Part shown: piece after piece, positions 26,233-34,286 of the stretch
How the letters are laid out: the number at the start of each line of letters is the position of its first letter
How positions within the stretch are numbered: the first letter of the stretch is position 1
Source of the DNA: Corallococcus sp. EGB
GTDB lineage: Bacteria; Myxococcota; Myxococcia; Myxococcales; Myxococcaceae
DNA length: 64,000 nucleotides
Direction of reading: 5' to 3'
Assembly: GCF_019968905.1 (NCBI RefSeq)
Contig: NZ_CP079946.1
Coordinates: 4,898,001-4,962,000 of the forward strand
The notes under the pieces: model-generated
Database searches by the model: none
Told to the model about the DNA's origin: nothing
What the model saw: the letters and a program-made list of their open reading frames with translations, nothing else
Translations under genes and position numbers: made by a program

Positions 26233-27153
26233 ATGGCTGGAGGCCAGCACGCGACAGCGGGATTGGGGCCCGACGACATCGCCGAGCTGGAAGCCCTTGG
26301 CTCCGAGCCCGGCTATGACGTGTTCCTGGCCCCCGCGCGTGCCCTCGCAGGCCCCATGGAGGAGTGCCGCTCCAACATCGCGCTCGCCTTCCACAACACG
26401 AAGCGCGGGGTGGAGAGCGTCCTCGCCCGTGAAGCGGAAGTCGGCGCGCTCCCGGGCGTGAACCTGGAGGAGCTGCGCGACCTGCCACTGCTCGCCCAGG
26501 CCCTGGCCCACGCGGCGCTGCGCGTCCAGCGGGACATGCGGGCCAGCGCCTTTGGAGCCCTCTTCGACCGTGCGCAACAGCTGCGCCGCAAGCTGCTCAA
26601 GACGGCGGAGGCGCTCGCGGAGGCGTCCTTCCTCGCCCCCGCGGACGTGACGGCCGCCCACGGCGAGGGACACCGCGACGTGGTGGGGGACTGCCTGGGG
26701 CTCGTGGCGCTGTTCCGCAGGCACGAGGCGAAGCTCGCCGGCCGCTCCCCTGTCACGCCCGAGGACGTGGACGAGGTGGAGCGCGTGGCGCAGCAACTGC
26801 GCGCCCTGCTCGCGGCCCCGGGGGATGCCCGCGAGGACGCGAGCTCCCCGCTGCTCTTCGAAGCCACCGAGCTGCGCGACCGCTTCTGGACGCTGCTGAT
26901 CCGGCGCCACGATGTCCTCTGGCGCTGCGGCGCGTGGCTCTTCGGCCGGGACGTGGACATGCACGTGCCGCCGCTCCAGGCCCGCAACCCGCTGGTGCGC
27001 GCCGTGGAGCCCTCGTCCATTGAACGCGCGCCGCAACAGGCGATGCAGCAGAAGCGCGGCGCGACCCCGCTGCCGCCCCTCCCCACGGACAGCACCGTGC
27101 GCTCCAAGGTCCGCTTCATGGTGAAGGTCGGCTTCGACTTTCCCTCGCGGTAG
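26233..27153 (+). CDS. Unknown helical protein, first gene of the T6SS operon
   Basis: 306-residue soluble protein, predicted nearly all helical (for example LAQALAHAALRVQRDMRASAF, ELRDRFWTLLIRRHDVLWRC), with no signal peptide or recognised domain. The C-terminus (about 245-306) is rich in Pro, Gln and basic residues. It begins 171 bp after the preceding gene and ends 6 bp before the ANL-like gene, so it is very likely the first gene of the T6SS transcription unit. Position and helical content would allow a TssA-like or baseplate-accessory role, but no motif shows this, and I do not assign a function. Confidence 0.7.
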   Translation: MAGGQHATAGLGPDDIAELEALGSEPGYDVFLAPARALAGPMEECRSNIALAFHNTKRGVESVLAREAEVGALPGVNLEELRDLPLLAQALAHAALRVQRDMRASAFGALFDRAQQLRRKLLKTAEALAEASFLAPADVTAAHGEGHRDVVGDCLGLVALFRRHEAKLAGRSPVTPEDVDEVERVAQQLRALLAAPGDAREDASSPLLFEATELRDRFWTLLIRRHDVLWRCGAWLFGRDVDMHVPPLQARNPLVRAVEPSSIERAPQQAMQQKRGATPLPPLPTDSTVRSKVRFMVKVGFDFPSR

Positions 27154-27159
27154 ACACCC

Positions 27160-28875
27160 ATGCCTTTCGACGTGAAGGACATCCTCCGGCAGGTGGAAGC
27201 CGGGTTCGCTCCGGAGTCCGGAGCCCCGAGGTGGTGGCAGGAGAGCTGGGAGGATCCGGACGGGTTCGCCGTGGCGCTCGCGGAGGCCCACGCGGGCCGG
27301 GGCGTCCCGCCCCCCAAGAGCCGCCCTGGCCAGCAGTATGACTTCTTCCATGACCTGATGGTCCGCCACGTCTCGCTGGAGCGCCCCGCGTTCCGCACGC
27401 ACCAGCGCATCCAGGGCGCGCAGGCCCTGAGCTACCGCGCCCTGCACGACCTGGCCTCGCGCCGCGCCAGCGAGTGGGCGGATCAAGGCGTCGAACCGGG
27501 CGCCAGGGTGTGCCTGGTCCACGGAGTGGGGCAGGAGCTGCTCGTGTCGCTCCTGGCCACGCTGAAGCTGGGAGGCTGCTTCACGCTCCTGCCGCCCCTG
27601 GGCCCTCGCGCGATGGCCACACGGCTGGAGGCCCTGGCGCCGGACTTCATCGCCGCGGAGCCCCATCAACTCCCGCTCCTCAAGGGCCACGAGCAGCTCC
27701 TGCTCAAGGGCCAGGGCAGGGGAGCACCGGGCTTCACGTCGCACACGTACAAGCCCTCGGACGTCGTGGGGCTGCTCTTCTCGCCGCTGGTGGATCCGCC
27801 GCACACGCCGGTGCCCCTCACCGCGGAGAACGCGTGGAGGGGCGCCCTGAGCGACGGGCTGATCACCTTCGGCCTGTCGCCGGGGGACATCCTCGCGGCG
27901 CCGGACTTCCCGGTGCTCCAGCACCTGCCGGCGCTCCTCTTCGCCACGTTCCTGCGCGGCGCCACCTACCTGCACCTGGAGATGGCGGACCTGGCGCTCA
28001 ACCCGGCCCCGCTATTGGAGCACCCGCTGCGCGCCCTGGGTGTCACGCCGAAGCTGCGCGACCTGCTCCTCCGCCACCGCGCCTCCTTGCGCAACGTGCA
28101 GCACTGGTTCCGCAACCCGGAGGAGCCCTACGACGCCCAGGCGTGGCGCACGTGGGTGAAGCAGTGCGGCCTCCAGGCCGTGCAGTCCTCCAACATCCTC
28201 ATCGACGCGGCGGCCGGCGGCGCGGTGCTCATCTCGTCGCGCGGCGTGACGGAGCCGCACACGGACGTGCACACGGACGTCTTCCCCGTCCCGGGCCGCG
28301 CGTGGACGCTGAAGGATCCGAACCAGAGCGGGCAGGGCGCGCCCGCGGACGTGGGCGTCTTCACGCTGCTGCCGGACAAGGACTACGCGCCGGGCCACGT
28401 CCTGCTCGCGCGGATCCGCCAGCGCTACCACTACGGGGGCACGCTGGGCTTCCGGCGCGACGGCCACACCTACTCCGCGAAGGAGGTCACCGCCGCGCTG
28501 GAGGGCCTGCCGTTCCTCGCGGGAACCAGCGTGGTGCCGGTGTCCACCGGCGGCCTCGCCAGTCACTCCCGCTTCACCCTCCTGGCCTTCACGGGCGCCA
28601 CGCCTGCTCCCCCGTCCGGCGAGCAGGAGATCACCCGGCGCATCGAAATGCTCCTGGGCGGGGATTTCCTGCCCGATCGCATCGAGTTCTTTCCGCTCGT
28701 CCCACACAGGGTGAAGGGCGCGGTCGACGACGCGTGGTGCGCCTCGCAGTTCTTCACCGGCGCGCTGCACCGCAAGTCGAAGGACCCGATGTTCCAGGCC
28801 CTCACGGCCCTGCGGGGTCGGCTGTTGGAAAGCGCCGCGGCTTCGGGCGAAGATGGCCCGTCGCCAGCGCGCTGA
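27160..28875 (+). CDS. Degenerate AMP-binding (ANL superfamily) protein in the T6SS locus
   Basis: 571-residue protein with the fold signature of acyl-CoA synthetase/NRPS adenylation enzymes: FHDLMVRHVSLERPAF, ALSYRALHDLASRRASEWADQGVEPGARVCLV (core 1 equivalents), LLATLKLGGCFTLLPPLGP, and near the end HYGGTLGFRRDGHTYSAKEVTAAL, like the hinge/C-terminal domain. The ATP phosphate-binding loop normally reading TSGSTGxPK is replaced by LLFSPLVDPPHTPVPLTAEN (about 206-225), and the YGxTE motif is unrecognisable. It therefore probably does not adenylate and may be a structural or binding paralogue. It lies 6 bp after the first T6SS gene and 14 bp before the PAAR-like gene. An adaptor that loads cargo is one inference. 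Confidence 0.75.
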   Translation: MPFDVKDILRQVEAGFAPESGAPRWWQESWEDPDGFAVALAEAHAGRGVPPPKSRPGQQYDFFHDLMVRHVSLERPAFRTHQRIQGAQALSYRALHDLASRRASEWADQGVEPGARVCLVHGVGQELLVSLLATLKLGGCFTLLPPLGPRAMATRLEALAPDFIAAEPHQLPLLKGHEQLLLKGQGRGAPGFTSHTYKPSDVVGLLFSPLVDPPHTPVPLTAENAWRGALSDGLITFGLSPGDILAAPDFPVLQHLPALLFATFLRGATYLHLEMADLALNPAPLLEHPLRALGVTPKLRDLLLRHRASLRNVQHWFRNPEEPYDAQAWRTWVKQCGLQAVQSSNILIDAAAGGAVLISSRGVTEPHTDVHTDVFPVPGRAWTLKDPNQSGQGAPADVGVFTLLPDKDYAPGHVLLARIRQRYHYGGTLGFRRDGHTYSAKEVTAALEGLPFLAGTSVVPVSTGGLASHSRFTLLAFTGATPAPPSGEQEITRRIEMLLGGDFLPDRIEFFPLVPHRVKGAVDDAWCASQFFTGALHRKSKDPMFQALTALRGRLLESAAASGEDGPSPAR

Positions 28876-28889
28876 AAAAGGAGCGGCAC

Positions 28890-29276
28890 ATGGGTGCTCA
28901 GGTCGTGATGGGAGCGATGCTCCAATGCAGCTTCGGGGTGGCCCCATCGTCGCTGATGGTCCTGCCCGCGAACCGGGTGATGGCCACCACGCCCGCGGCC
29001 AACATCATGGACAACAAGCCGTTCATGAACATCCTGCCGTTCGGCATGTGCCAGTCCCTGGCCAACCCCATGGTCGCGGCGGCCACGGCGGCGGCCTTCG
29101 GCGTCCTCACCCCCATGCCCTGCATCCCCGCCACCGCGGCCCCCTGGATGCCCGGGTGCCCCAAGGTGCTGATCGGCAACATGCCGGCCCTGGAGAGCAA
29201 CTCCAAGTGCATGTGCAACTGGGGCGGCGTCATCCAGGTCGTCATGCCCGGACAGATGGTGGCCATCGATGGCTAG
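28890..29276 (+). CDS. DUF4280 PAAR-like spike-tip protein
   Basis: 128-residue protein of the DUF4280/PAAR-like class, which caps the VgrG spike of T6SS and may anchor effectors. It begins MGAQVVMGAMLQCSFGVAPS, has the family's repeated short strands (NKPFMNILPFGMCQSLANP, MPCIPATAAPW) and cysteines (LQCSFG, FGMCQS, MPCIPA, SKCMCNWGG) that may bind metal at the tip. The start has a strong GGAG (AAAAAGGAGCGGCAC) upstream. It overlaps the next gene by 8 nt. No effector domain is fused, so if it delivers a toxin it does so non-covalently. Confidence 0.85.
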   Translation: MGAQVVMGAMLQCSFGVAPSSLMVLPANRVMATTPAANIMDNKPFMNILPFGMCQSLANPMVAAATAAAFGVLTPMPCIPATAAPWMPGCPKVLIGNMPALESNSKCMCNWGGVIQVVMPGQMVAIDG

Positions 29277-30354
29277 CCCCGCGCTGGTGTTGGAGCCCGT
29301 CGACTTCGCGCTGCTCGACACGGAGTTCACCACCGCCCCCGTCTTCCTCGACGAGTCCGAGGGCCCGGATCCGCGCCTGGAGGCCATCACCGGCCTCGTC
29401 GCCCGGAGCGAGTACGCGGACGCCGCCCGCGCAGCCGCCGCGCTCCTGCGTGAGGGCGTGCGCGACGTGCGCATCGTGGGGCCCTACCTCTTCGGTCACT
29501 TCGCCGCGGACGGGATGAAGGCGCTGCCCTCCGTCTTCCGCTCGCTCAAGCGCACCCTGACGGAGAACTGGGACTTCTTCGGCCCGGTGGAGAAGAAGCT
29601 CGTCTTCGCGGACACCGGCCTGCGCTGGCTGCTGAAGATGATGGGCAAGCACCTGGAACACCATTCGCGCCTCAAGGACGCGCAATGGCAGACATGGAGC
29701 GCGCCCGGCAACCGCGAGCCCATGGAAGAGGCGCTGGCCATGGGCGACCCGCTCATCGCCGCCCTCGCCATCCTGCAGAAGAGCGCGTGCATGGACGCCA
29801 TGCGCACGCTGCTCGGCGCGCTGCGCGCCCACGCCCAGGCCGTACCCTTCCTGCCCCCGCCGGAGGAGCCCAAGCCCGCGGACGCCGCGCCGGAGCTCGC
29901 CGCCGCCCCGGACGACGACGAGGAGGACGACGAAGCAGGGGAGGAGGAAGAGGAGGTCCGCCCCGCGCGCGCGAAGGCGAAGAAGGCCGCCCACGCGGAA
30001 GCGCACGACGAAGGCCCGCGCGTGCCCATGTCGCCCGCGCTCGCGCAGCTGGTCCGCAAGCTGTCCGCCTTCGAGGCGCTGGTGGAGCGCGAGGACTACA
30101 CCAAGGCGAGCGTCATCGCCGTGGACGTGCTCGCCACCGTGGAGCGCTTCGACCCGCGCGTGTACCTGCCGCAGCTCTTCTCCGGCTTCTTCAATGGCCT
30201 GGCACAGCACGCGGAAGCCATCGAGCCCATGCTGCACAACACGGAGACGCTGTCCTTCCGCGCCATGGATCAGCTCTACCGCGTGGACCTGGACGCGTTC
30301 CTCGTGGCCCAGCAGCGCCAGCCGTCACGCGGCGGCTCGGAATACGACGAATAG
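29269..30354 (+). CDS. IglI/TssA-like T6SS protein
   Basis: 361-residue protein. The N-terminal ~150 residues are helical and resemble the ImpA-N/IglI-type T6SS proteins (RLEAITGLVARSEYADAARAAAALL, VRDVRIVGPYLFGHFAADG). A low-complexity, Glu/Asp/Lys-rich linker covers about 200-245. The C-terminal ~100 residues repeat the helical pattern (ALVEREDYTKASVIAVDVLATVERFDP). TssA-type proteins prime sheath assembly at the baseplate and IglI is its counterpart in Francisella-like systems; the locus has no canonical TssA, so this gene is the best candidate. Start overlaps the PAAR-like stop by 8 nt. The family call is by resemblance and operon position only. Confidence 0.6.
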   Translation: MASPALVLEPVDFALLDTEFTTAPVFLDESEGPDPRLEAITGLVARSEYADAARAAAALLREGVRDVRIVGPYLFGHFAADGMKALPSVFRSLKRTLTENWDFFGPVEKKLVFADTGLRWLLKMMGKHLEHHSRLKDAQWQTWSAPGNREPMEEALAMGDPLIAALAILQKSACMDAMRTLLGALRAHAQAVPFLPPPEEPKPADAAPELAAAPDDDEEDDEAGEEEEEVRPARAKAKKAAHAEAHDEGPRVPMSPALAQLVRKLSAFEALVEREDYTKASVIAVDVLATVERFDPRVYLPQLFSGFFNGLAQHAEAIEPMLHNTETLSFRAMDQLYRVDLDAFLVAQQRQPSRGGSEYDE

Positions 30355-30359
30355 CCCCC

Positions 30360-31256
30360 ATGGCACTGGAGCGCGAACAGCCGGGCCGCAAGCTCACCGT
30401 CGAGGAGCGCATCAGCGAGCGCATCCGCAGCTTCGACGTGCCGGCCCTCCTGGACCTGCTCGCCAAGGAAGGCTACGGCGAGGCGGACGTGGAGTTCCGC
30501 AGCCACCGCAGCACCGTGCACCAGCCCCACCTGGTGCATGCCATCGAGTTCACCCGCCACCCGCGCAAGCGCGTGGTGATCACCGTCAACCTGGGGCTGC
30601 TCAGCCTCCAGACGCCGCTGCCCTCGTTCCTCTTCCAGGCCATGGATCGCCTGGAGCAGGACACGATGGCTGACTTCCTGGGGTACTTCGACCACCTGCT
30701 GCTGCGGACGCGCTTCGCGGGCCAGTTCCCGGATCGCGACGAGTCCCTGCTGCCCGGCTGGGAGCACTCCACCGCGCACCGGCTGCGCCTGTTGCGCCTC
30801 GCGTGTCCCAGCAGCCTGCACTGGCTCTTCGCCAAGGTCTTCCCGGAGGCGGAGGTCGTGGTGCGCCGCGAGACGCGCCGCCAGCGCATCGAAGCCAAGG
30901 GCATCCGCCTGGGCGCCGCCGCGCTCGGAGACGGCAGCGCGGTGGGCGGCTTCGCCACCGTCCCCACGGGCGGGGTGGAGGTGCGCCTCTTCCTCAACGA
31001 GCCCCACTCCGGCACCGGCGTCCCCTGGGCCGTCGAAGCCCGCCGCCGCCTCAACACCCGCATCCTCCCGAGCCTCGCGGAGACCCCGCTCGCGCTCGGC
31101 GTGATCCTCTGCCTGCGTGATCAGAGCAGCTGGGCCCGGCTCCAGGACGGCAGCCACCTGGGCTACGAGCCTCTGGTAGGCGGACCGGAACAGACGCAGG
31201 AGGTCCTCCTGTTCACGGGGGACACCGCGCAATTGCGATCAACTGAACCCCGCTAG
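30360..31256 (+). CDS. tssG: T6SS baseplate protein TssG
   Basis: 298-residue protein. It matches the TssG layout: an N-terminal segment, RISERIRSFDVPALLDLLAKEGYG, an internal core RHPRKRVVITVNLGLLSLQTPLPSF, then CPSSLHWLFAKVFPEAEVVV and GIRLGAAALGDGSAVGG, the family's late LG..LG.....G pattern. TssG with TssE, TssF and TssK builds the baseplate wedge on which the sheath polymerises. The ATG at 30360 lies 5 bp after the upstream stop. Length is normal. It is the last gene before the promoter-like gap that precedes tssB. Confidence 0.8.
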   Translation: MALEREQPGRKLTVEERISERIRSFDVPALLDLLAKEGYGEADVEFRSHRSTVHQPHLVHAIEFTRHPRKRVVITVNLGLLSLQTPLPSFLFQAMDRLEQDTMADFLGYFDHLLLRTRFAGQFPDRDESLLPGWEHSTAHRLRLLRLACPSSLHWLFAKVFPEAEVVVRRETRRQRIEAKGIRLGAAALGDGSAVGGFATVPTGGVEVRLFLNEPHSGTGVPWAVEARRRLNTRILPSLAETPLALGVILCLRDQSSWARLQDGSHLGYEPLVGGPEQTQEVLLFTGDTAQLRSTEPR

Positions 31257-31274
31257 ACCTGTCATGTCCGCTGG

Positions 31275-31304
31275 TTGACGGGATTTCTTGATCGCGCCTA
31301 GGCT
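31275..31304 (+). promoter_or_regulatory. Possible sigma-70-type promoter upstream of tssB
   Basis: TTGACG (31275-31280) and TAGGCT (31299-31304) separated by 18 bp lie in the 135-bp gap between tssG and tssB, the largest gap inside the T6SS operon. The -35 matches the consensus in five of six positions and the -10 in three. A local promoter for the sheath/tube genes would fit the high demand for them. No start site is known. Confidence 0.35.
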
Positions 31305-31391
31305 GTAAATGTTCACTCGGCAGGGCGTACTCCCGGGGCGGCTCCAGCAGTACGGGGGGAAGAAGCGCACTGCGACTGTCAGGGAGTCACC

Positions 31392-32030
31392 GTGGCCATT
31401 CAGGACCAGCTTCCCAAATCCCGCATCACCCTTACGTACCGCACCACCATCAACGGCGAGCAGGAGACGGTGAACCTGCCGTTGCGCCTCCTGGTCATGG
31501 GCGACTTCTCGCTGAAGTCCTCCGAGGACCGCAAGCAGGACCTGGAGACGCGGAAGCTACGGTCCGTGGACGGCCGCAACCTCGACGAGTTGATGAAGGA
31601 CATGAAGATGTCCGCCAGCTTCGAGGTCCCCAACCGCATCAACCCGGACGTGGAGGCGGCGCTCAACGTCACGCTCCCCATCGACCGGATGAAGTCCTTC
31701 CACCCGGATGAGATCGTCAAGCACGTGCCGAAGCTCAAGGCGCTGCTGCTCCTGAAGACGCTCCTCGTGGAGATGCAGTCGAACATCGACAACCGCAAGG
31801 AACTGCGCCGCGAGCTCTACGACCTGTTCTCCAAGCCGGAGGCGCTCAAGGAGCTGCTCAACGAGCTCAAGGGCTACGAGACCATGCGTCTGCCCGCCGG
31901 TGAGGCCGCGAAGACGGAGGCGCCCGCCGGTGCCGCCGCCGCGGGCAAGCCGAGCGCGGGTGCCGCCGCCGCCACGGCCGCGGTCGCCGCCACCGTCGCC
32001 GCGGGCGCCAAGCCCCCGGCCGCTTCCTGA
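31392..32030 (+). CDS. tssB: T6SS sheath small subunit TssB (VipA)
   Basis: 212-residue TssB, which with TssC forms the contractile sheath. Characteristic segments are VNLPLRLLVMGDF, then FHPDEIVKHVPKLKALL and LRRELYDLFSKPEALKEL, the family's order. GTG start (31392) preceded by GGGAGTC. Residues 165-212 are an Ala/Gly-rich tail, longer than in most TssB (about 165 residues), probably flexible. It is followed 40 bp later by tssC, the invariant sheath gene pair. Confidence 0.93.
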   Translation: MAIQDQLPKSRITLTYRTTINGEQETVNLPLRLLVMGDFSLKSSEDRKQDLETRKLRSVDGRNLDELMKDMKMSASFEVPNRINPDVEAALNVTLPIDRMKSFHPDEIVKHVPKLKALLLLKTLLVEMQSNIDNRKELRRELYDLFSKPEALKELLNELKGYETMRLPAGEAAKTEAPAGAAAAGKPSAGAAAATAAVAATVAAGAKPPAAS

Positions 32031-32070
32031 TCCGCCTTCCCACACTTTCGACTTCTAAAAGGACTCCGCC

Positions 32071-33561
32071 ATGGCTGAGACCACCTACCTGAAGCGCCTG
32101 TTCACCAGCGTCCGGCTCGATCCGCCCCAGGAATCGGCGCCGATGATCACCACCAACTTCGCGCCCGCCGTCGACGAGCAGCAGGTCACCCTGGAGAGCC
32201 GCTTCCTCTCCAGCGTCGCCGCGCTGCTGCAGAACGTGGCCCCCGTCGAGGGCCCGGACAACGCCGCCCCCCGCTTCGACAAGGGCCAGGTGCTGGACGT
32301 CATCAGCCGCATCGATCGCATGATCGACGCGCAGATGAACGAGATCCTCCACAACGAGACCTTCCAGAAGCTGGAGTCCACGTGGCGCGGCCTGGAGGAC
32401 CTGGTCAACCACACCAACTTCAAGGCCAACATCGCCATCGACATCCTGGACGTCGGCAAGGATGAGCTGGCCGAGGACTTCGAGAACAACTCCAGCAACA
32501 TCTTCGCCGGAGCGCTGTTCGACAAGGTCTACATCCAGGAGTACGACCAGTACGGCGGCCGTCCCTTCGGCGCCATCGTGGGCCTGTACGACTTCTCCTC
32601 GTCGCCCGCGGACCTGACCTGGCTGCAGCGCATGGCGAAGATCTCCAACGCCGCGCACGCGCCGTTCATCTCCGCCGTGAACCACAAGTTCTTCGGCTGC
32701 GAGAGCATCGAGGAGATGGAGGCCATCAAGAACCTGGAGGGCGTGCTCGCCCACCCGCGGTTCGGCCGCTGGAACGCGTTCCGCGACACGGAGGAGGCCG
32801 CGTACGTCGGCCTGACCTTCCCGCGCTACGTGCTGCGCCTGCCCTGGCACCCGGACAAGAACCCCTGCGACGTCCTCAACTTCACCGAGACGGCCAGCGG
32901 CGACTCCGACAAGTACCTCTGGGGCAACTCCGCCATCCTGCTCGCGCGCAACATGGTGAAGGCGTTCGAGATCTCCGGCTGGTGCCAGTCCATCCGCGGC
33001 CCGAAGGGCGGCGGCCTCATCTCCGGCCTGCCGGTGGACACCTTCACCCTGCGCGGCCAGGAGGAGATCAAGGCCCCCGTGGAGATCGCCATCCCGGACT
33101 ACCGCGAGTACGAGTTCGCGAGGAGCGGCTTCATCCCGCTCGTGTACCGCAAGGGGTCCAGCGACGCGACGTTCTTCAGCACCCAGTCCGCCAAGGTCGC
33201 CAAGACCTTCAAGGACCCCAAGGACTCGGAGAACTCACAGCTCGTCACCAACCTGGCCTACACGTTCTCCATCACGCGGCTGGCGCACTACGTGAAGTGC
33301 ATCATGCGCGACAACATCGGCAACACGGCGGACGCGCCCTACATCCAGCGGCAGCTGGACTCGTGGCTGTCCAACTACGTCACGACCGTGGCCAACCCGG
33401 ACGACCTCACCGTGCGCCGCTTCCCGTTCAAGGCGAGCAGCGTGACCGTCTTCCCGCGCCCCGGTGAGATCGGCTGGTACGACTGCAAGCTGGCCGTGCT
33501 CCCGCACATCCAGTTCGAAGGCCTCAACGTGGAGCTGATGCTCGAGTCGCGGCTCGGTTGA
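32071..33561 (+). CDS. tssC: T6SS sheath large subunit TssC (VipB)
   Basis: 496-residue TssC of normal length. It carries the family's recognisable core: ESTWRGLEDLVNHT, DKVYIQEYDQYGGRPFGAIVG, WNAFRDTEEAAYVGLTFPRYV, LPWHPDKNP and YLWGNSAILLA, and ends HIQFEGLNVELMLESRLG, typical of the C-terminus. TssB and TssC strands interweave into the contractile sheath that drives the Hcp tube outward. AAGGA lies before the ATG. A hairpin follows the stop, ahead of the tube gene. Confidence 0.97.
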   Translation: MAETTYLKRLFTSVRLDPPQESAPMITTNFAPAVDEQQVTLESRFLSSVAALLQNVAPVEGPDNAAPRFDKGQVLDVISRIDRMIDAQMNEILHNETFQKLESTWRGLEDLVNHTNFKANIAIDILDVGKDELAEDFENNSSNIFAGALFDKVYIQEYDQYGGRPFGAIVGLYDFSSSPADLTWLQRMAKISNAAHAPFISAVNHKFFGCESIEEMEAIKNLEGVLAHPRFGRWNAFRDTEEAAYVGLTFPRYVLRLPWHPDKNPCDVLNFTETASGDSDKYLWGNSAILLARNMVKAFEISGWCQSIRGPKGGGLISGLPVDTFTLRGQEEIKAPVEIAIPDYREYEFARSGFIPLVYRKGSSDATFFSTQSAKVAKTFKDPKDSENSQLVTNLAYTFSITRLAHYVKCIMRDNIGNTADAPYIQRQLDSWLSNYVTTVANPDDLTVRRFPFKASSVTVFPRPGEIGWYDCKLAVLPHIQFEGLNVELMLESRLG

Positions 33562-33575
33562 GCCGCATCCCACTT

Positions 33576-33597
33576 GGGGCAGGTGCGAGCCTGCCCC
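33576..33597 (+). other. Stable hairpin in the tssC-hcp gap
   Basis: GGGGCAGG (33576-33583) pairs perfectly with CCTGCCCC (33590-33597) around the 6-nt loop TGCGAG. It lies 14 bp after tssC and 18 bp before the tube gene start. No U-run follows, so it is more likely an mRNA processing or 5'-protecting hairpin than a terminator. Confidence 0.5.
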
Positions 33598-33615
33598 CCA
33601 ACCCTGGAGTGACAG

Positions 33616-34200
33616 ATGCCCCAGTTTTCGCGGAACCTGGACGTGTATCAGGGCTTCAACTTCAAGAAGGACAAGCAGACCCCCGTGGGCTACATCACCG
33701 CCATCACCATTGGCGGTCAGGCCCTGGCGCCGGATCAGGAGACCATCAAGGATCCTGAGAACCCGGACGCGGCCATTGGCGACAAGGTCGTCGCGGTCCT
33801 CAACCACTACCTGTGGGAGACGGGCGTGACGGACGCCATGTACTTCTCCGGCCAGGTGTCCGTGGCGAACAAGCAGAAGGTGGCGGAGATGCTGCTGGGC
33901 AACTTCAGCAACATCGAGGTCAACTTCAAGTACGTCATCTACGAGTACGACCCCATCGGGAAGAAGTACTTCAAGTCCAACTTCCTGGACGCGGAGATGA
34001 AGGGGCTGCTGGAGAAGAACGGCGACGACCTGAACATGTCCATCGCGGACAACGAGTCGCGTGAGGTGCAGTCGCCCAAGAACTTCACGTTCCAGATCGG
34101 CATCAAGCCGCAGGCGACCGAGCAGTCGCTGAACCTGGCCACCTCTTCGTCGAAGAAGATCGCGAAGAAGTGGGGCATCACCGAGGCGGCCGCCAAGTAG
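33616..34200 (+). CDS. Hcp-like T6SS tube protein
   Basis: 194-residue protein in the position of hcp directly after tssC. It is somewhat longer than typical Hcp (about 160-170) and only loosely similar. Strand-rich segments include GYITAITIGGQAL, AMYFSGQVSVANKQKVAEMLLGN and VNFKYVIYEYDPIGKKYFKSNF, the last resembling the Hcp loop-strand region. The C-terminus ends in a Lys/Ala-rich helix. By position and length it should form the hexameric rings of the inner tube. The spacing is exceptional: hairpins lie both before and after the gene, suggesting separate control or mRNA stabilisation for a protein needed in large amounts. The name hcp is withheld because sequence similarity is weak. Confidence 0.7.
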   Translation: MPQFSRNLDVYQGFNFKKDKQTPVGYITAITIGGQALAPDQETIKDPENPDAAIGDKVVAVLNHYLWETGVTDAMYFSGQVSVANKQKVAEMLLGNFSNIEVNFKYVIYEYDPIGKKYFKSNFLDAEMKGLLEKNGDDLNMSIADNESREVQSPKNFTFQIGIKPQATEQSLNLATSSSKKIAKKWGITEAAAK

Positions 34201-34227
34201 CGTTGGCCGCGGTCTGCGCCTAGAACC

Positions 34228-34260
34228 GGCCGGGAGCAACATGGGCTCCCGGCCTGTTTT
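34228..34260 (+). terminator. Intrinsic terminator or attenuator after the tube gene
   Basis: A perfect 10-bp GC-rich stem, GGCCGGGAGC (34228-34237) and GCTCCCGGCC (34245-34254), with a 7-nt loop AACATGG, is followed directly by TGTTTT. This is the best intrinsic-terminator structure in the window. It lies within the T6SS operon, 27 bp beyond the tube gene stop and 32 bp before tssK, so partial termination would lower baseplate and membrane-complex expression relative to tube and sheath. Confidence 0.7.
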
Positions 34261-34286
34261 CGGCGGGTGGAAGGAAAGAACGGCGC

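Noticed and set aside
31261-31391. Gap before tssB considered for a sigma-54 promoter
   Set aside because: No TGGC-N7-TTGC pair with correct GG/GC spacing is present; only a weak sigma-70-like pair was found.
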